Assembly: GCA_005503065.1 (NCBI GenBank) | Contig: SCOE01000009.1 | Coordinates: 110,760-174,759, forward strand | Length of the DNA: 64,000 nt | Reading direction: 5' to 3' | Source: Comamonadaceae bacterium ALPHA2B | GTDB taxonomy: Bacteria > Pseudomonadota > Gammaproteobacteria > Burkholderiales > Burkholderiaceae_C | Shown: positions 45,423 through 55,150 of the stretch, in pieces | Layout: every line of letters starts with the position of its first letter | Position numbering within the stretch: position 1 is the first letter of the stretch | Translations under genes and position numbers: made by a program | Notes under the pieces: generated by a model | Database searches by the model: none | What the model was told of the DNA's origin: nothing | The model's input: the letters and a program-made list of their open reading frames with translations, nothing else

Positions 45423-45999
45423 CTAGAGATTCAATCTCTCGTTAATACCTATTAATCCCAATATTTTGGATGCGTTACGTTCAATTGACCAGCGGCAGGT
45501 CCATGGCGAGCCGGCTGGCACCGGGCCGACCTCGATGCTCACGCTGCCACGGAGCCGCGCGGTGACCTGCGCCGCCACGGCCGGGCCGAGCCCGGTGCCA
45601 CGCGCGCCGCGGCTCGGATCGCCGCGCGCGAACGCCTGCAGCTCGCGTTCGCGGTCGGCCAGCGCGACGCCCGGCCCGGCGTCGTCGACCTCGATGCGCC
45701 CGCGCCCGCCACCGGTCACCAGCCGCAGCACCACCGGCGGCCCGCCATGGCGGAACGCGCTGTCCAGCAGGTTCAGCACCGGCCGCGCGAGCGAGCTGTT
45801 CAGGTTGTACGACACGCCGGCCAGCAGCAGCCGTCGCTCGCGTTTGTGGCGGGCGAGGCGCTCACGCAGCTCGCCCCAGGCGGCGTCGACGGCCGCCACC
45901 TCCGCCATTGCGCTGCGCACCGGCCGCACCGTCTGTGCGGGTCCCTCGGGCTCGGCAGGGTCGTGCGCGGCCATGCGCTCGGCAGCCGCGCGAGCGGCC
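45423..45999 (-). pseudogene. Histidine kinase remnant, catalytically dead
   Basis: The frame contains the end of a HAMP domain (AAWGELRERLARHKRERRLLLAGVS in parts), then the H-box as VSYNLNSSLAR, where Tyr replaces the phospho-accepting His. Most of the dimerisation domain is deleted, and the ATPase N-box follows directly as LLDSAFRHGG with Ser for Asn. The G1 box DDAGPGVA and G2 GTGLGPAVA are still readable. The N-terminal sensor part is absent. The family is EnvZ-like. Confidence 0.75.
45425..45439. promoter_or_regulatory. Palindrome AGAGATT-C-AATCTCT upstream of the liv operon
   Basis: Seven-base perfect arms around a single C, in an AT-rich island (45420-45475) that contrasts with the surrounding GC-rich DNA. 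A second short inverted repeat (TTAAT/ATTAA) follows at 45442-45455. The place, about 100 bases before the binding-protein start, suits an operator or promoter element. Confidence 0.4.
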
Positions 46000-46001
46000 C
46001 T

Positions 46002-46199
46002 GTGGTGCTGTTGCCCGGCTACGCGCCGGACCTCATCCCCGTGGAGTACCTGTGGGCCTGGCTCAAGCGTCACGCCTTGGCCAACTTCTGCCCCTACACG
46101 CTGGCCGAGCTGAAAGACACCGCGCGCCGCAAGCTCAAGAGCGGGCAGAACGCCAATCGATCATTCACCGCGTGCTGGAAGCAGGCCGAGCTGTGGTGA
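46002..46199 (+). pseudogene. IS630-family transposase C-terminal fragment
   Basis: The frame VVLLPGYAPDLIPVEYLWAW and then LKRHALANFCPYTLAELK is the C-terminal DDE region of an IS630-type transposase, including the last catalytic acid in PVEYLW. Nothing of the upstream two-thirds is present. It overlaps the kinase remnant's missing N-terminal side, which suggests the insertion and later deletion destroyed the kinase gene. Confidence 0.8.
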
Positions 46200-46219
46200 T
46201 GTCATCGGTTATGTAAAGC

Positions 46220-47527
46220 TCAATCGGCGTCGCCGGTCTCCGCCGGTTGCGGGCGGCCCAGACGCCCGAGCGCGGCAACGAGCAGGGCCGCCGCCAGCGG
46301 CCCCAGGCTCAGCAACGTGAGCCCGAGGCCGAAGCCGCCCGAGCGCTCCTTGGCCCAGCCGATGATGTACGGGCCGACGAAGCCGCCGAGCGCACCGACC
46401 GAGTTGATCATGGCAAAGGCGGCCGCGATGGCGCTGCCCTTCAGGTACACCTGCGGCAGCGTCCAGAAGCCGCCGGTCGAGCCCATGATGCCGGCGGCGG
46501 CGACGCTCAGCGCGGCGATCGCCAGCACCGGCTCGGCGGTGCTGCCGGCGGCCCACAGGCCGAGCGCACCTGCGGTCAGCGCGACGCAGCAGACTGAGAA
46601 GCGCCTGCCGGTGCGGTCGACGTAGCGCCCGAGCGCGACGATGACCACCAGCGCCACGACGAACGGGATCGCCGAGATGAAGCCCGTCTGCAGCGTCGAG
46701 GCGCCGAAGCCGCGGACGATCTGCGGCACCCAGAAGATGATGCCGAAACTGCCCACCAGCCCGCCGAAGTACGCCAGGCTCAACACCAGTACCGGTGCCG
46801 ACCACAGGCCGTCGCGCAGGCTGCTGCGATGCTGCGGCGTGGCCTGCCGGTTCTCGCGGTCCAGGGCGCTCTCGAGCGCCTGCGCTTCCTCGGGGCGCAG
46901 CCACGCGGCGTCGCGCGGGCGGTCGGGCATGAGCCGGTAGACCGCCAGACCGGCGATCAGCGTCGGCAGCCCCTCGATGATGAACATCCACTGCCAGTTC
47001 TTCAGCCCCGCCAAGCCCTGCAGCTGCGGCAGCGACAGGATCGCGCCCGACACCGGCCCGCTGACGATCAGCGACACCGGCAGCGCGGCCATGATCAGCG
47101 CACTCATGCGGCCGCGGTACTCGGCCGGAAACCAGTAGGTCAGGTACAGGAACAGCCCGGGCAGCAGGCCCGCCTCGGCCACGCCGAGCAGGAAACGCAG
47201 CACGAAGAACGAGTTCGCGTCGTGAACGAAGGCCATCGCCATCGCCACGCAGCCCCAGGCGATCGTCAGCGGTGCGATCCAGCGGCGTGCGCCGATCTTC
47301 TCGATCATCATGTTGCTCGGCACTTCGAACAGCACGTAGCCGAGGAAGAAGACCCCGACCCCGAGCGCATAGACGGTCGGCGTGAAACCGAGGTCCTTGT
47401 TCATCCCCAGCGCCGCGAAACTGACGTTGGCGCGGTCGAGGAAGCTGAGCAGGAACAGCAGCGCGAGAAACGGCATGAGCCGTCGCGCGGCCTTGGTGAC
47501 GACGGGTTCGAGGGCAGGGGTGGACAT
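46220..47527 (-). CDS. MFS transporter, anion:cation symporter (ACS) family
   Basis: A 435-residue, 12-helix carrier with the ACS signature region LLFLLSFLDRANVSFAALGM (LDRANVSFA) and the helix 2-3 loop. This family includes phthalate, 4-hydroxyphenylacetate and galactonate transporters. It is the last gene of the meta-pathway series, about 137 bases after the oxygenase beta gene. Uptake of the aromatic substrate of that oxygenase is likely. Confidence 0.88.
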   Translation of the reverse strand: MSTPALEPVVTKAARRLMPFLALLFLLSFLDRANVSFAALGMNKDLGFTPTVYALGVGVFFLGYVLFEVPSNMMIEKIGARRWIAPLTIAWGCVAMAMAFVHDANSFFVLRFLLGVAEAGLLPGLFLYLTYWFPAEYRGRMSALIMAALPVSLIVSGPVSGAILSLPQLQGLAGLKNWQWMFIIEGLPTLIAGLAVYRLMPDRPRDAAWLRPEEAQALESALDRENRQATPQHRSSLRDGLWSAPVLVLSLAYFGGLVGSFGIIFWVPQIVRGFGASTLQTGFISAIPFVVALVVIVALGRYVDRTGRRFSVCCVALTAGALGLWAAGSTAEPVLAIAALSVAAAGIMGSTGGFWTLPQVYLKGSAIAAAFAMINSVGALGGFVGPYIIGWAKERSGGFGLGLTLLSLGPLAAALLVAALGRLGRPQPAETGDAD

Positions 47528-47663
47528 CGGGGCTCCGGTTCAGGTGGTGGCAGACGTTGTCAGGCGACCGCGACGGCGGCGACCGCCACGGCGATGGAAG
47601 CGCCGATGCCGACGCGCGCGCGGCGCCGGCCACCGCGGTCCACGCCGGGCCGTTCTTGCAGCT

Positions 47664-48146
47664 TCAAAACGGAAACACCACGTAGCGCGGCAGCGCGTCC
47701 GCGTCGTACACCGCACGGCGGTCGCGCAGCACCGCCTGCCCGCCCTGCAACTCGATCACGTCGCGGTAGACGCCCGAGGTCAGCAGCGTCGGCGTGCCGC
47801 CTTCGGGCGTCATCGTGATCAGGAAGTTGGAGGTCGCTTCCACGCGCCCGGCGCCGGCCTCGCGGCAGCGCACCCGCTGCACGAAGTGCCGCGTGCGGTA
47901 GGCCTGGTAGGTGCCGGCCCAGACCTTGGTGACGATGGACACGCGGTCCTCGATGCGGGCGCGACAGTCGTCGTACATCAGCGCGATGCCCAGGCCGCGC
48001 TTGTCGTTCTCGGCCGAGACCCAGATGTAGGAGGTTTCGGGTGCGGCGGAGAAGCAGGCCTTCCAGGCCTGCATGTCCTGCGCGTCCATCGCGACGATGT
48101 ACTGCGATTGCAATTCGTCGAGCGCGGCCAGGATGGTGGCGTCCAT
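47664..48146 (-). CDS. Ring-hydroxylating dioxygenase beta subunit
   Basis: A 160-residue beta subunit from ATG 48146; the open frame beyond overlaps the alpha gene. It contains QSQYIVAMDAQDMQAWKACF, ALMYDDCRARIEDRVSI and the TRHFVQRVRCR strand. It is separated from its alpha subunit by two bases. Sequence similarity to the other beta subunits here is low. Confidence 0.87.
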   Translation of the reverse strand: MDATILAALDELQSQYIVAMDAQDMQAWKACFSAAPETSYIWVSAENDKRGLGIALMYDDCRARIEDRVSIVTKVWAGTYQAYRTRHFVQRVRCREAGAGRVEATSNFLITMTPEGGTPTLLTSGVYRDVIELQGGQAVLRDRRAVYDADALPRYVVFPF

Positions 48147-48148
48147 GC

Positions 48149-49342
48149 TCAGGCCTCCCGCTGGAAGCCCATCAGCTTCCGGTAGTGCTCCCATTTCGGC
48201 AACTGCCCGGTCTCGTCGTTCTGCTTGACGTCGAACGAGGGTTGGTCGCCGCCCGTCACGCCCTTCTGGAACTCGGCCTGGCCCGGCGTGTAGCTGCCGA
48301 TGTGGATGCGCTGGAAGATGGCCGCGTCTTCCATCGTCACCATGCCGCAGGGGCCGAGCAGGTTGGACGATTGGCGCAGCCGGTGGCGCACCATGTCCTC
48401 GCTGTCGTCGACGTGGGCGAAGTAGGCGTAGTGAACCTCGGTCACGTCGTGGCTGCGCGCGATGGCGAAGCGCAGGTTGATCACGTCGAGGTGCTTGACC
48501 ACCACGCTGCACGGGAACAGCTGCACCACGCAGCTGCCCTTCTCCGGGTTCTGGCCCTTGAAGGTGATCAGCGAGGTGTCCTTCAGGAAGCCGCTGTGCT
48601 GGATCGGCTTGAGCTGCGCGACGATGCAGGCGTGGCCGTTCTCGGTCATGTATTGCGCGCCCTGGCCGCCCTGCCAGTTGAGCAGGCGGAATCCCGTGTG
48701 CAGCAGCGGGGCGTGGTAGCCGTCGTTGTCGTTGTAGGCCTTCCAGTTCACCGCGTAGCGCACCTTCTGGTAGCCCAGCAGCTTCAGGCGCCCGTCCCCG
48801 CCGAGCACCACGCTCAGCGGCTCCATGATCGGCGCGCCGATCCAATCTTCCAGCGGCGGCGTCGCCTTGCCGAGCGTGACGAACACCAGCCCCAGATGCA
48901 CACCGACGCGCACTTCCTTCAGGTCGTAGTCCTCCTTCTGGAACTCCGGCGAGAACTCCTTGGAGCCCGGGCAGCCGACGAGGTCGCCCTCCAGCCCGAA
49001 CAGCCAGCGGTGGTAGGGGCACTCGAACTCGGTGCGGTTGCCGCAGCTCGCCGTCTCCACCTGCGTGCCGCGGTGGGTGCAGCTGTTGAGGAACACGCGC
49101 ACCTGGCGGTCCTTGCCGCGCACGATGAGCAGCGGCATGCGGCCGAGCTCGAAGGTCTTGAAGTCGCCCACCTCTGGAAGTTCGCCCTCGTGCGCGACGA
49201 CGTGCCAGCAGTCGCCGTAGAAGATGGTCCTCAATTCCTCTTCGAACAGCGATTCGCTGACGAAGACTTCCTTCGGGACCTGGCTGATGCGCTTGGTCCA
49301 GACCAGGGGCCGCGTCGACGTGGAGGTCGTGGGCATGTTCAT
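48149..49342 (-). CDS. Ring-hydroxylating dioxygenase alpha subunit, unknown substrate
   Basis: A 397-residue oxygenase subunit; ATG 49342 is preferred, with an in-frame GTG at 49351 as alternative. Rieske ligands are in CTHRG and CPYHRW; Arg replaces the common Gly or Gln of the second motif. The iron site is NDNDGYHAPLLH. The gene sits at the end of the meta-cleavage operon, so its product should be a catechol or a precursor of one, for example from an aminobenzoate, salicylate or aniline-like compound (inference). Confidence 0.88.
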   Translation of the reverse strand: MNMPTTSTSTRPLVWTKRISQVPKEVFVSESLFEEELRTIFYGDCWHVVAHEGELPEVGDFKTFELGRMPLLIVRGKDRQVRVFLNSCTHRGTQVETASCGNRTEFECPYHRWLFGLEGDLVGCPGSKEFSPEFQKEDYDLKEVRVGVHLGLVFVTLGKATPPLEDWIGAPIMEPLSVVLGGDGRLKLLGYQKVRYAVNWKAYNDNDGYHAPLLHTGFRLLNWQGGQGAQYMTENGHACIVAQLKPIQHSGFLKDTSLITFKGQNPEKGSCVVQLFPCSVVVKHLDVINLRFAIARSHDVTEVHYAYFAHVDDSEDMVRHRLRQSSNLLGPCGMVTMEDAAIFQRIHIGSYTPGQAEFQKGVTGGDQPSFDVKQNDETGQLPKWEHYRKLMGFQREA

Positions 49343-49429
49343 GGCGACCACTCGTTCTCAGTGACACGGGTCACCGTGTCCGACGGCGAGAAAGACGGAT
49401 GCACTGGCGGGCTGCGGGACATCGGCCGA

Positions 49430-49621
49430 TCAGCGACCGAGGTCCTTCGCAGTCTGGCCCGCGATGCCCCAGTTGGTCTTGGGCACGTCGTGGATCCAGA
49501 CGCGGACGTTCTCCTTCGGCGCGCCGACGGCCTCCTGGAGCGCCTGGGTGACCTTCTCGATCACGGCGCGCTTCTGGTCTTCGGTGCGGCCCTCGAGCAG
49601 GTAGATCTGAGCGAACGGCAT
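49430..49621 (-). CDS. dmpI: 4-oxalocrotonate tautomerase
   Basis: A 63-residue tautomerase starting MPFAQIYLLEGR, with the catalytic Pro exposed after Met removal and conserved Arg residues (GRTEDQKR, VRVWIHDVPK). A GGAGAG site precedes the ATG. It isomerises 2-hydroxymuconate to 4-oxalocrotonate, between DmpC and DmpH in the pathway. Confidence 0.93.
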   Translation of the reverse strand: MPFAQIYLLEGRTEDQKRAVIEKVTQALQEAVGAPKENVRVWIHDVPKTNWGIAGQTAKDLGR

Positions 49622-49656
49622 GCTGCTCTCCTTTTGCGAGAAGTGACGAATGAGGT

Positions 49657-50445
49657 TCAGCGGAATTGCACGGCCACGCTGCCGAGACCCTGCACGCGAA
49701 GGCAGACCTGGTCGCCCGCTTCGACGGCCACCGCCTCGGTCACGCCGCCCGACAGCACTAGCGCGCCGGCAGGCAGTTCCTGCCCGCGCGCGCCGAGGTG
49801 GTTGGCCAGCATCGCCACCGCCGCGGCGGGGTGGCCCAGCACCGCTGCGCCGGCGCCCATCGCGACCGGCTTGCCGTTCTTCTCGAGCACCACGCCGATC
49901 GTGCGCAGGTCGAGCGCGTCGGGCGCAACGGCCCGGCCACCGACGACGAAACGCGCCGCCGAGGTGTTGTCGGCGATCACGCTCGCCAGATCGAACTTGA
50001 AGTCGCGGTAGCGGCTGTCGATGACCTCGATGCCCGGGAGCACGAAGTCGGTGGCGGCCAGCACCGCACCGATGTGGCAGCCCGGGCCTTTCAGCGCGCG
50101 CTTCAGCACGAAGCAGATCTCGGGCTCGACCTTGGGATGGATCAGGTCGGCCATCGGCACGTCGCCGCCGTCGGGCACGACGAACTCGTCGACGAGGAAG
50201 CCGAAGCACGGCTCCGACACGCCCATCTGCTTCATCTTCCCCGGCGACGTGAGCCCGGCCTTCCAGCCCACCACGCGCGTGCCGCGATCGCGCTTGCGCG
50301 CCAGAATGGCGTCCTGCACGGCATAGGCATCCGCCAGCGTCATGCCGGGGTGCGCATCGGTGATCTTGACCGTGTCTCGGGCGCGCAGCTGGCACGACTC
50401 GAGCTGTTCGGCCAGGGCGGCGACGGTGGCGCTGTCGAGCGGCAT
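49657..50445 (-). CDS. dmpH: 4-oxalocrotonate decarboxylase
   Basis: A 262-residue enzyme of the fumarylacetoacetate-hydrolase-like family. The metal site lies in HPKVEPEICF, and IEVIDSRYRDFKFD and DNTSAARFV follow DmpH/XylI rather than the hydratase DmpE. It decarboxylates 4-oxalocrotonate to 2-oxopent-4-enoate, usually in complex with DmpE, which is present at 54363. Confidence 0.93.
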   Translation of the reverse strand: MPLDSATVAALAEQLESCQLRARDTVKITDAHPGMTLADAYAVQDAILARKRDRGTRVVGWKAGLTSPGKMKQMGVSEPCFGFLVDEFVVPDGGDVPMADLIHPKVEPEICFVLKRALKGPGCHIGAVLAATDFVLPGIEVIDSRYRDFKFDLASVIADNTSAARFVVGGRAVAPDALDLRTIGVVLEKNGKPVAMGAGAAVLGHPAAAVAMLANHLGARGQELPAGALVLSGGVTEAVAVEAGDQVCLRVQGLGSVAVQFR

Positions 50446-50457
50446 GGCGTCGTCTCC

Positions 50458-51501
50458 TCAGGCGGCCTTGGGCTGGGCCAGGCCCTGCGCCTTGGCGAGC
50501 GTCAGCGCGGTGTCCTCGATCATGTCTTCCTGGCCGCCGACCATGCCGCGCCGCCCCATCTCGACGAGGATGTCGCGCGCCGGCACGCCGTACTTCTTCT
50601 CCGCGCGCTTGGCGAACAGCAGGAAGCTGCCGTACACGCCGGCATAGCCGAGCGTGAGCGCATCGCGGTCGATGCGGATCGGGAAGTCCATGATCGGCAC
50701 GACCAGGTCCTCGGCCACGTCCTGGATGCCGAACACGTCGACGCCGGTCTCGATGCCCATCAGGTCGCACACCGCCACGAGGACCTCCATCGGCGTGTTG
50801 CCGGCACCGGCACCCAGGCCCGCGGCCGCCGCGTCGATGCGCGAGGCGCCGACCTCGATGGCGGCGATGCTGTTGGCCACGCCCATCGCGAGGTTGTGGT
50901 GGCCGTGGAACCCGAGCTCGGTCTCCGGGGCCAGCACGTCGCGCACAGCCTTCAGCCGGTCCTTCACGCCGTCAGGCAGCAGGTGGCCGGCAGAGTCGGT
51001 CACGTAGATGCAGTTGGCGCCGTAGCCTTCCATCAGCTTGGCCTGCCTGGCCAGGCCTTCCGGGCTGTTCATGTGCGCCATCATCAGGAAGCCCACCGTG
51101 TCCATCTCGAGCTTGCGCGCGAGCGTGATATGCTGCTCGGACACGTCGGCCTCGGTGCAGTGGGTTGCCACGCGGATCGTGTGCACGCCCAGGTCGCGCG
51201 CCATGCGCAGGTGGTCCACCGTGCCGATGCCGGGCAGCAGCAGTGCCGACACCTTGGCGCGCCTCATCAGCGGGATCACGGTCGAGAGGTATTCCTCGTC
51301 GCTGTGCGCGGGGAAGCCGTAGTTGACCGAGCTGCCGCCGAGCCCGTCACCGTGCGTGACCTCGATGAGCGGCATGCCGGCGTCGTCCAGGCCCTTGGCG
51401 ATGGTCTTCATCTGCTCCAGCGTCATCAGGTGCCGCTTGGGGTGCATGCCGTCGCGCAACGTCATGTCGTGCAGGCGGACTTTCTTGCCTTTGAGGTTCA
51501 T
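50458..51501 (-). CDS. dmpG: 4-hydroxy-2-oxovalerate aldolase
   Basis: A 347-residue HMGL-like TIM-barrel aldolase. Catalytic Arg16, Asp17 and His20 are in [10 protein letters not shown], and the metal HxH in [11 protein letters not shown]. The C-terminal communication domain contacts the dehydrogenase DmpF. It splits 4-hydroxy-2-oxovalerate to pyruvate and acetaldehyde, which is channelled to DmpF, encoded 40 bases upstream. Confidence 0.95.
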   Translation of the reverse strand: MNLKGKKVRLHDMTLRDGMHPKRHLMTLEQMKTIAKGLDDAGMPLIEVTHGDGLGGSSVNYGFPAHSDEEYLSTVIPLMRRAKVSALLLPGIGTVDHLRMARDLGVHTIRVATHCTEADVSEQHITLARKLEMDTVGFLMMAHMNSPEGLARQAKLMEGYGANCIYVTDSAGHLLPDGVKDRLKAVRDVLAPETELGFHGHHNLAMGVANSIAAIEVGASRIDAAAAGLGAGAGNTPMEVLVAVCDLMGIETGVDVFGIQDVAEDLVVPIMDFPIRIDRDALTLGYAGVYGSFLLFAKRAEKKYGVPARDILVEMGRRGMVGGQEDMIEDTALTLAKAQGLAQPKAA

Positions 51502-51541
51502 CGTGGATCTCCGGAGGTGGTTGATTCGGGTGGCGCGGGCG

Positions 51542-52486
51542 TCAGTTGCAGCCGGCCAGCACGGCGGCCGGGCGCGCGGCCTCGGTGGGGCGCAGCTTCA
51601 GCGTGCCGGCGAGGATCTCCTCGGCGAACATCTCGGCCGTGCGCGCAGCGGCAGCCGTCATGATGTCCAGGTTGCCCGCGTACTTGGGCAGGTAGTCGCC
51701 GAGGCCTTCTACCTCGAGGAAGACCGACACGCGGTTGCCGTCGAACACCGGGCCGTTGACGAGGCGGTAGCCCGGCACGTAGCGCTGCACCTCCTTGATC
51801 ATGGCGTGGATGGACGCGGTGATGCGCGCCTGATCGGGCGCCGCCTCGGTGAGGCAGTGCACCGTGTCGCGCATGATCAGCGGCGGCTCGGCCGGGTTGA
51901 TGACGATGATCGCCTTGCCCTTCTTCGCGCCGCCCACCTTCTCGACGGCACCCGCGGTGGTGCGGGTGAACTCGTCGATGTTCTTGCGCGTGCCCGGGCC
52001 GGCCGACTTGGACGACACGGTGGCGACGATCTCGCCGTAGGCGACCGTCTGCACCTTGCTGACCGCGGCGACCATCGGGATCGTCGCCTGCCCGCCGCAG
52101 GTGACCATGTTGACGTTCATCTCGCCGCGCCCGACCTGTTCCTTCAGGTTCACCGGCGGAACGCAGAACGGGCCGATCGCCGCCGGCGTGAGGTCGATCA
52201 TCATCGCGCCGCAGGCGTTGACCTTGCGCGAATTCTCGGCATGCACGTAGGCGCTGGTGGCGTCGAAGACGATCTGCACGCCGTCGGCCTGGATGTGCGG
52301 CACGAGGCCGTCGACGCCGTCGGACGTGGTCTTCAGGCCCATCTCGCGCGCCTTCTTCAGGCCGTCGGAGCTGGGGTCGATACCCACCATCCACACCGGC
52401 TCAAGCACGGGGCTGCGCTGCAGCTTGGCCAGTAGGTCGGTGCCGATGTTGCCGGGTCCGATGAGGGCGCATTTGATCTTGGGCAT
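51542..52486 (-). CDS. dmpF: Acetaldehyde dehydrogenase (acylating)
   Basis: A 314-residue enzyme with the nucleotide motif IGPGNIGTD (9-17) and catalytic Cys130 in [11 protein letters not shown] 52486 ([12 protein letters not shown]) is the family start; the frame extends to 52534 without a ribosome site. It converts acetaldehyde, NAD and CoA to acetyl-CoA, the last step of the meta pathway. Confidence 0.95.
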   Translation of the reverse strand: MPKIKCALIGPGNIGTDLLAKLQRSPVLEPVWMVGIDPSSDGLKKAREMGLKTTSDGVDGLVPHIQADGVQIVFDATSAYVHAENSRKVNACGAMMIDLTPAAIGPFCVPPVNLKEQVGRGEMNVNMVTCGGQATIPMVAAVSKVQTVAYGEIVATVSSKSAGPGTRKNIDEFTRTTAGAVEKVGGAKKGKAIIVINPAEPPLIMRDTVHCLTEAAPDQARITASIHAMIKEVQRYVPGYRLVNGPVFDGNRVSVFLEVEGLGDYLPKYAGNLDIMTAAAARTAEMFAEEILAGTLKLRPTEAARPAAVLAGCN

Positions 52487-52505
52487 GGATGTTCTCGAAG
52501 TGAAG

Positions 52506-53300
52506 TCAGTAAAGAGTGCGAACAACGCCGCCATCGGTGCGAACTGCCGCGCCGTTCATGGCAGCGGCAAGCGGGCTGCAGATGAATGCGACCGTCGCGG
52601 CGACCTCTGCCGGCTCCACGAAGCGCTGCAGCAGCGAGGTCGGGCGATGGTCACGAAAGAACGTCGATTCCGCCTCGGCCATCGAACAGGCTGCATCGCG
52701 GGCCATCCGCTCCAGGAAGGCCTGCACGCCTTCGGTTCGGGTCGGCCCCGGTAGCACGGCATTGACGGTCACCGCGGTACCGGCGCAGGTCTCGGCCACG
52801 GCGCGCGACACCGACAGCTGAGCCGACTTCGTCATCGCGTAGTGGGCCATGTCCCCCGGCGGGCAGATGCCGGATTCGCTGGAGACGAACACCACGCGCC
52901 CCCAATTGCGCGCCTTCATGGCCGGCAGAAGGGCCCGCGTGAGACGCACGCCGCTGAGCACGTTGATGTCGAACATCCGTGTCCACTGGGCATCTGTAGT
53001 GGACTCGAACGCCGCAGCCTCATAGACGCCGCAGTTGTTGACGAGGATGTCGACGTCCCCGGCAGCATCGGCCAGGTGATCACAACCTTCGGCCGTGGCG
53101 ACATCGTCCTGGACGGCGTCGACCTCGGCCGACCGAACATCCGCAAACAGGCGTTCAACGGCTCGCGCCAGCCTGAGAGCATCCCGGCCGTTGAGGACCA
53201 CCTCAGCGCCCTCGGCCGCGAGTGCTCGCGCGACGGCCCAGCCGATACCGGCTGTGGAGCCGGTGACGAGGGCACGTTTGCCTTTCAGTTGCAGATCCAT
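52506..53300 (-). CDS. SDR family oxidoreductase within the meta operon
   Basis: A 264-residue SDR with [15 protein letters not shown], the Ser strand VVFVSSESG and Tyr-x3-Lys in YAMTKSAQ. It is inserted between dmpF and the Bug gene. No SDR step belongs to the canonical meta pathway, so it probably acts on an upstream diol or on a side compound. A beta-hydroxyacid or diol dehydrogenase are both possible. Confidence 0.87.
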   Translation of the reverse strand: MDLQLKGKRALVTGSTAGIGWAVARALAAEGAEVVLNGRDALRLARAVERLFADVRSAEVDAVQDDVATAEGCDHLADAAGDVDILVNNCGVYEAAAFESTTDAQWTRMFDINVLSGVRLTRALLPAMKARNWGRVVFVSSESGICPPGDMAHYAMTKSAQLSVSRAVAETCAGTAVTVNAVLPGPTRTEGVQAFLERMARDAACSMAEAESTFFRDHRPTSLLQRFVEPAEVAATVAFICSPLAAAMNGAAVRTDGGVVRTLY

Positions 53301-53316
53301 GGCGGTGATCGTGCGA

Positions 53317-54327
53317 TCAGTCGAGCGTGATCTTGGCTTCGCGGATCACCTGGGCCCAACGCCGATGCTCGGTGCGCATGTACTCCGCAAACTGCTCAGG
53401 CGAAGAGAGCAAGGGCTCGGCACCGATCTGGGCCAGACCCTCGACGACGTCGGTCGACCTCAGGCCTTCAGTCACCGCCTTGTTCAACGTTGCCGTGACT
53501 TCGCCCGGAAGTTTTGCGGGCCCGAGCAAGCCGAACCAGAACGGCAGAGCTAAGCCTGTGTAGCCTTGCTCGGCGACCGTCGGCACCTCGGGCAGCAATG
53601 GCGAGCGTGTGGAAGAAACGACGGCGATGCCCTTGAGCTTGCCGCTGCGGATGTTGGGCGCGGCACTGCTCAAAGAGCTTTCGATGCTGGTCATCAGCTG
53701 GCCGCCCAGCAAGTCCTGCACCAGCGGCGCGGTGCCCTTGTAGGGAACGTGGAGCATCTGCACGCCGGCGGCGGACTGGAGCATCTCGCCGAGCAAGTGA
53801 TTGGCGGTCCCCACGCCCGAACTGCCGTAAGTCAACTTGCCCGGGTTTGCGCGGGCATACGCCACCATTCCCTTCAAATCACTGAAGGGAATGCTGGGGT
53901 GTGCGACGATGGCGGCCTTGGTTAGCGCCACCAAGGTGATGGGCGTGAAGTCGCGCGCATAGTCGTAAGGGAGCTTGGACTGCAGGCTCGGCGCGATCAC
54001 CAGGGGGCTCACCGCCGACAGCACCAGCGTGTAGCCGTCGCCAGGCGACTTGGCCGCGGTGTCGGTGCCCACATTGCCACCGGCGCCCGGCTTGTTCTCT
54101 ACCACCACGCTCTGGCCAAGTTTGTCGCTGATGATCTTGGCCACCAAGCGGCCCATGATGTCGGTAGGCCCGCCGGGCGGGAAAGGCACGATCAGCTTGA
54201 TCGGCTTGGACGGGTAGACCTCGGCTGCGAGCAGCGGGGAGCCCGTGGTGCCCAGGCACAAAACGGCCAATGCGCAGCGCACAAGGCAAGTGTGGAATGC
54301 AGCCAGTAGAGCCATGAGACGGGGCAT
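53317..54327 (-). CDS. Bug/TctC-family tripartite tricarboxylate transporter receptor
   Basis: A 336-residue periplasmic binding protein. ATG 54327 begins a signal peptide ending near SPLLAAEVYPSKP. Family blocks are IKLIVPFPPGGPTDIMGR, ENKPGAGGNVGTD and VPYKGTAPLVQDLL. No TctA/TctB membrane genes are nearby, as is usual for Bug proteins. Lying inside the meta operon, it may bind the aromatic acid degraded here or act as a sensor (inference). Confidence 0.9.
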   Translation of the reverse strand: MPRLMALLAAFHTCLVRCALAVLCLGTTGSPLLAAEVYPSKPIKLIVPFPPGGPTDIMGRLVAKIISDKLGQSVVVENKPGAGGNVGTDTAAKSPGDGYTLVLSAVSPLVIAPSLQSKLPYDYARDFTPITLVALTKAAIVAHPSIPFSDLKGMVAYARANPGKLTYGSSGVGTANHLLGEMLQSAAGVQMLHVPYKGTAPLVQDLLGGQLMTSIESSLSSAAPNIRSGKLKGIAVVSSTRSPLLPEVPTVAEQGYTGLALPFWFGLLGPAKLPGEVTATLNKAVTEGLRSTDVVEGLAQIGAEPLLSSPEQFAEYMRTEHRRWAQVIREAKITLD

Positions 54328-54362
54328 GAACCAGTGGAATTGCAGGAGGGTGGTCCGCTCTT

Positions 54363-55145
54363 TCAGACGAACCGCACCGAGCAGCCGCCGATGCCGCCGA
54401 TGCTCACGCGCAGGTTGTCGCCGGCCTTCACCGGCACCATCGCTCCGAGCGCGCCAGAGAGCACCACTTCGCCCGCCTTCAGCGGCACGCCCAGCCGTCC
54501 AAGCGTGTTGGCCAGCCAAGCCATCGCGTTCAGTGGCGAGGCCATCGTGGCCGCGCCGGCACCGGTGACGACGACTTCGCCGTTCTTCTCGAGCACCATG
54601 CCGCAGGTCACGAGGTCCAGACCGCGCGGATCAACGACGCGGTCGCCGAGCACGAACACGCCGCAGCTGGCGTTGTCGGCCACGGTGTCCTGGATCTTGA
54701 TCTTCCAGTCGCGGATGCGCGAGTCGACGATCTCGAAGCACGCCATCACCCCCTCGGTGGCCGCAAGCACGTCGGCGGCGGTGACGCCGGGGCCCTGCAG
54801 GTCTCGCTTGAGCAGGAAGGCGATCTCGCCCTCCGCCTTCGGCTGGATCAGCGTCTTGGCCTCGATCGCCTGGCCTTCGTTGTAGACCATCGCATCGGTG
54901 AGCATGCCGAAGTCGGGCTGGTGCACGCCGAGCATGTTCATCACCGCCTGGCTGGTGACGCCGATCTTCTTGCCGATGATGCGCTCGCCGGCCGCGAGAC
55001 GCCGCGCGTTCAGGCGCTGCTGGATCGCGTAGGCGTCCTCGATCGTGATGTCGGCATGGCGGTTGGTCAGCGGCTCGACCATCCGGCACTCGGCGAGAGC
55101 CGCGTGGAGTTCGTCGCCGAGTTGTTCGATCAGTTGCGGTGTCAT
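54363..55145 (-). CDS. dmpE: 2-oxopent-4-enoate hydratase
   Basis: A 260-residue hydratase of the fumarylacetoacetate-hydrolase-like family. Blocks ERIIGKKIGVTS, QPKAEGEIAFLL, CFEIVDSRIRDWKI and VSIGGIGGCSVRF match DmpE closely. It hydrates 2-oxopent-4-enoate to 4-hydroxy-2-oxovalerate. It is five bases downstream of dmpC. Confidence 0.95.
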   Translation of the reverse strand: MTPQLIEQLGDELHAALAECRMVEPLTNRHADITIEDAYAIQQRLNARRLAAGERIIGKKIGVTSQAVMNMLGVHQPDFGMLTDAMVYNEGQAIEAKTLIQPKAEGEIAFLLKRDLQGPGVTAADVLAATEGVMACFEIVDSRIRDWKIKIQDTVADNASCGVFVLGDRVVDPRGLDLVTCGMVLEKNGEVVVTGAGAATMASPLNAMAWLANTLGRLGVPLKAGEVVLSGALGAMVPVKAGDNLRVSIGGIGGCSVRFV

Positions 55146-55150
55146 GGTGT

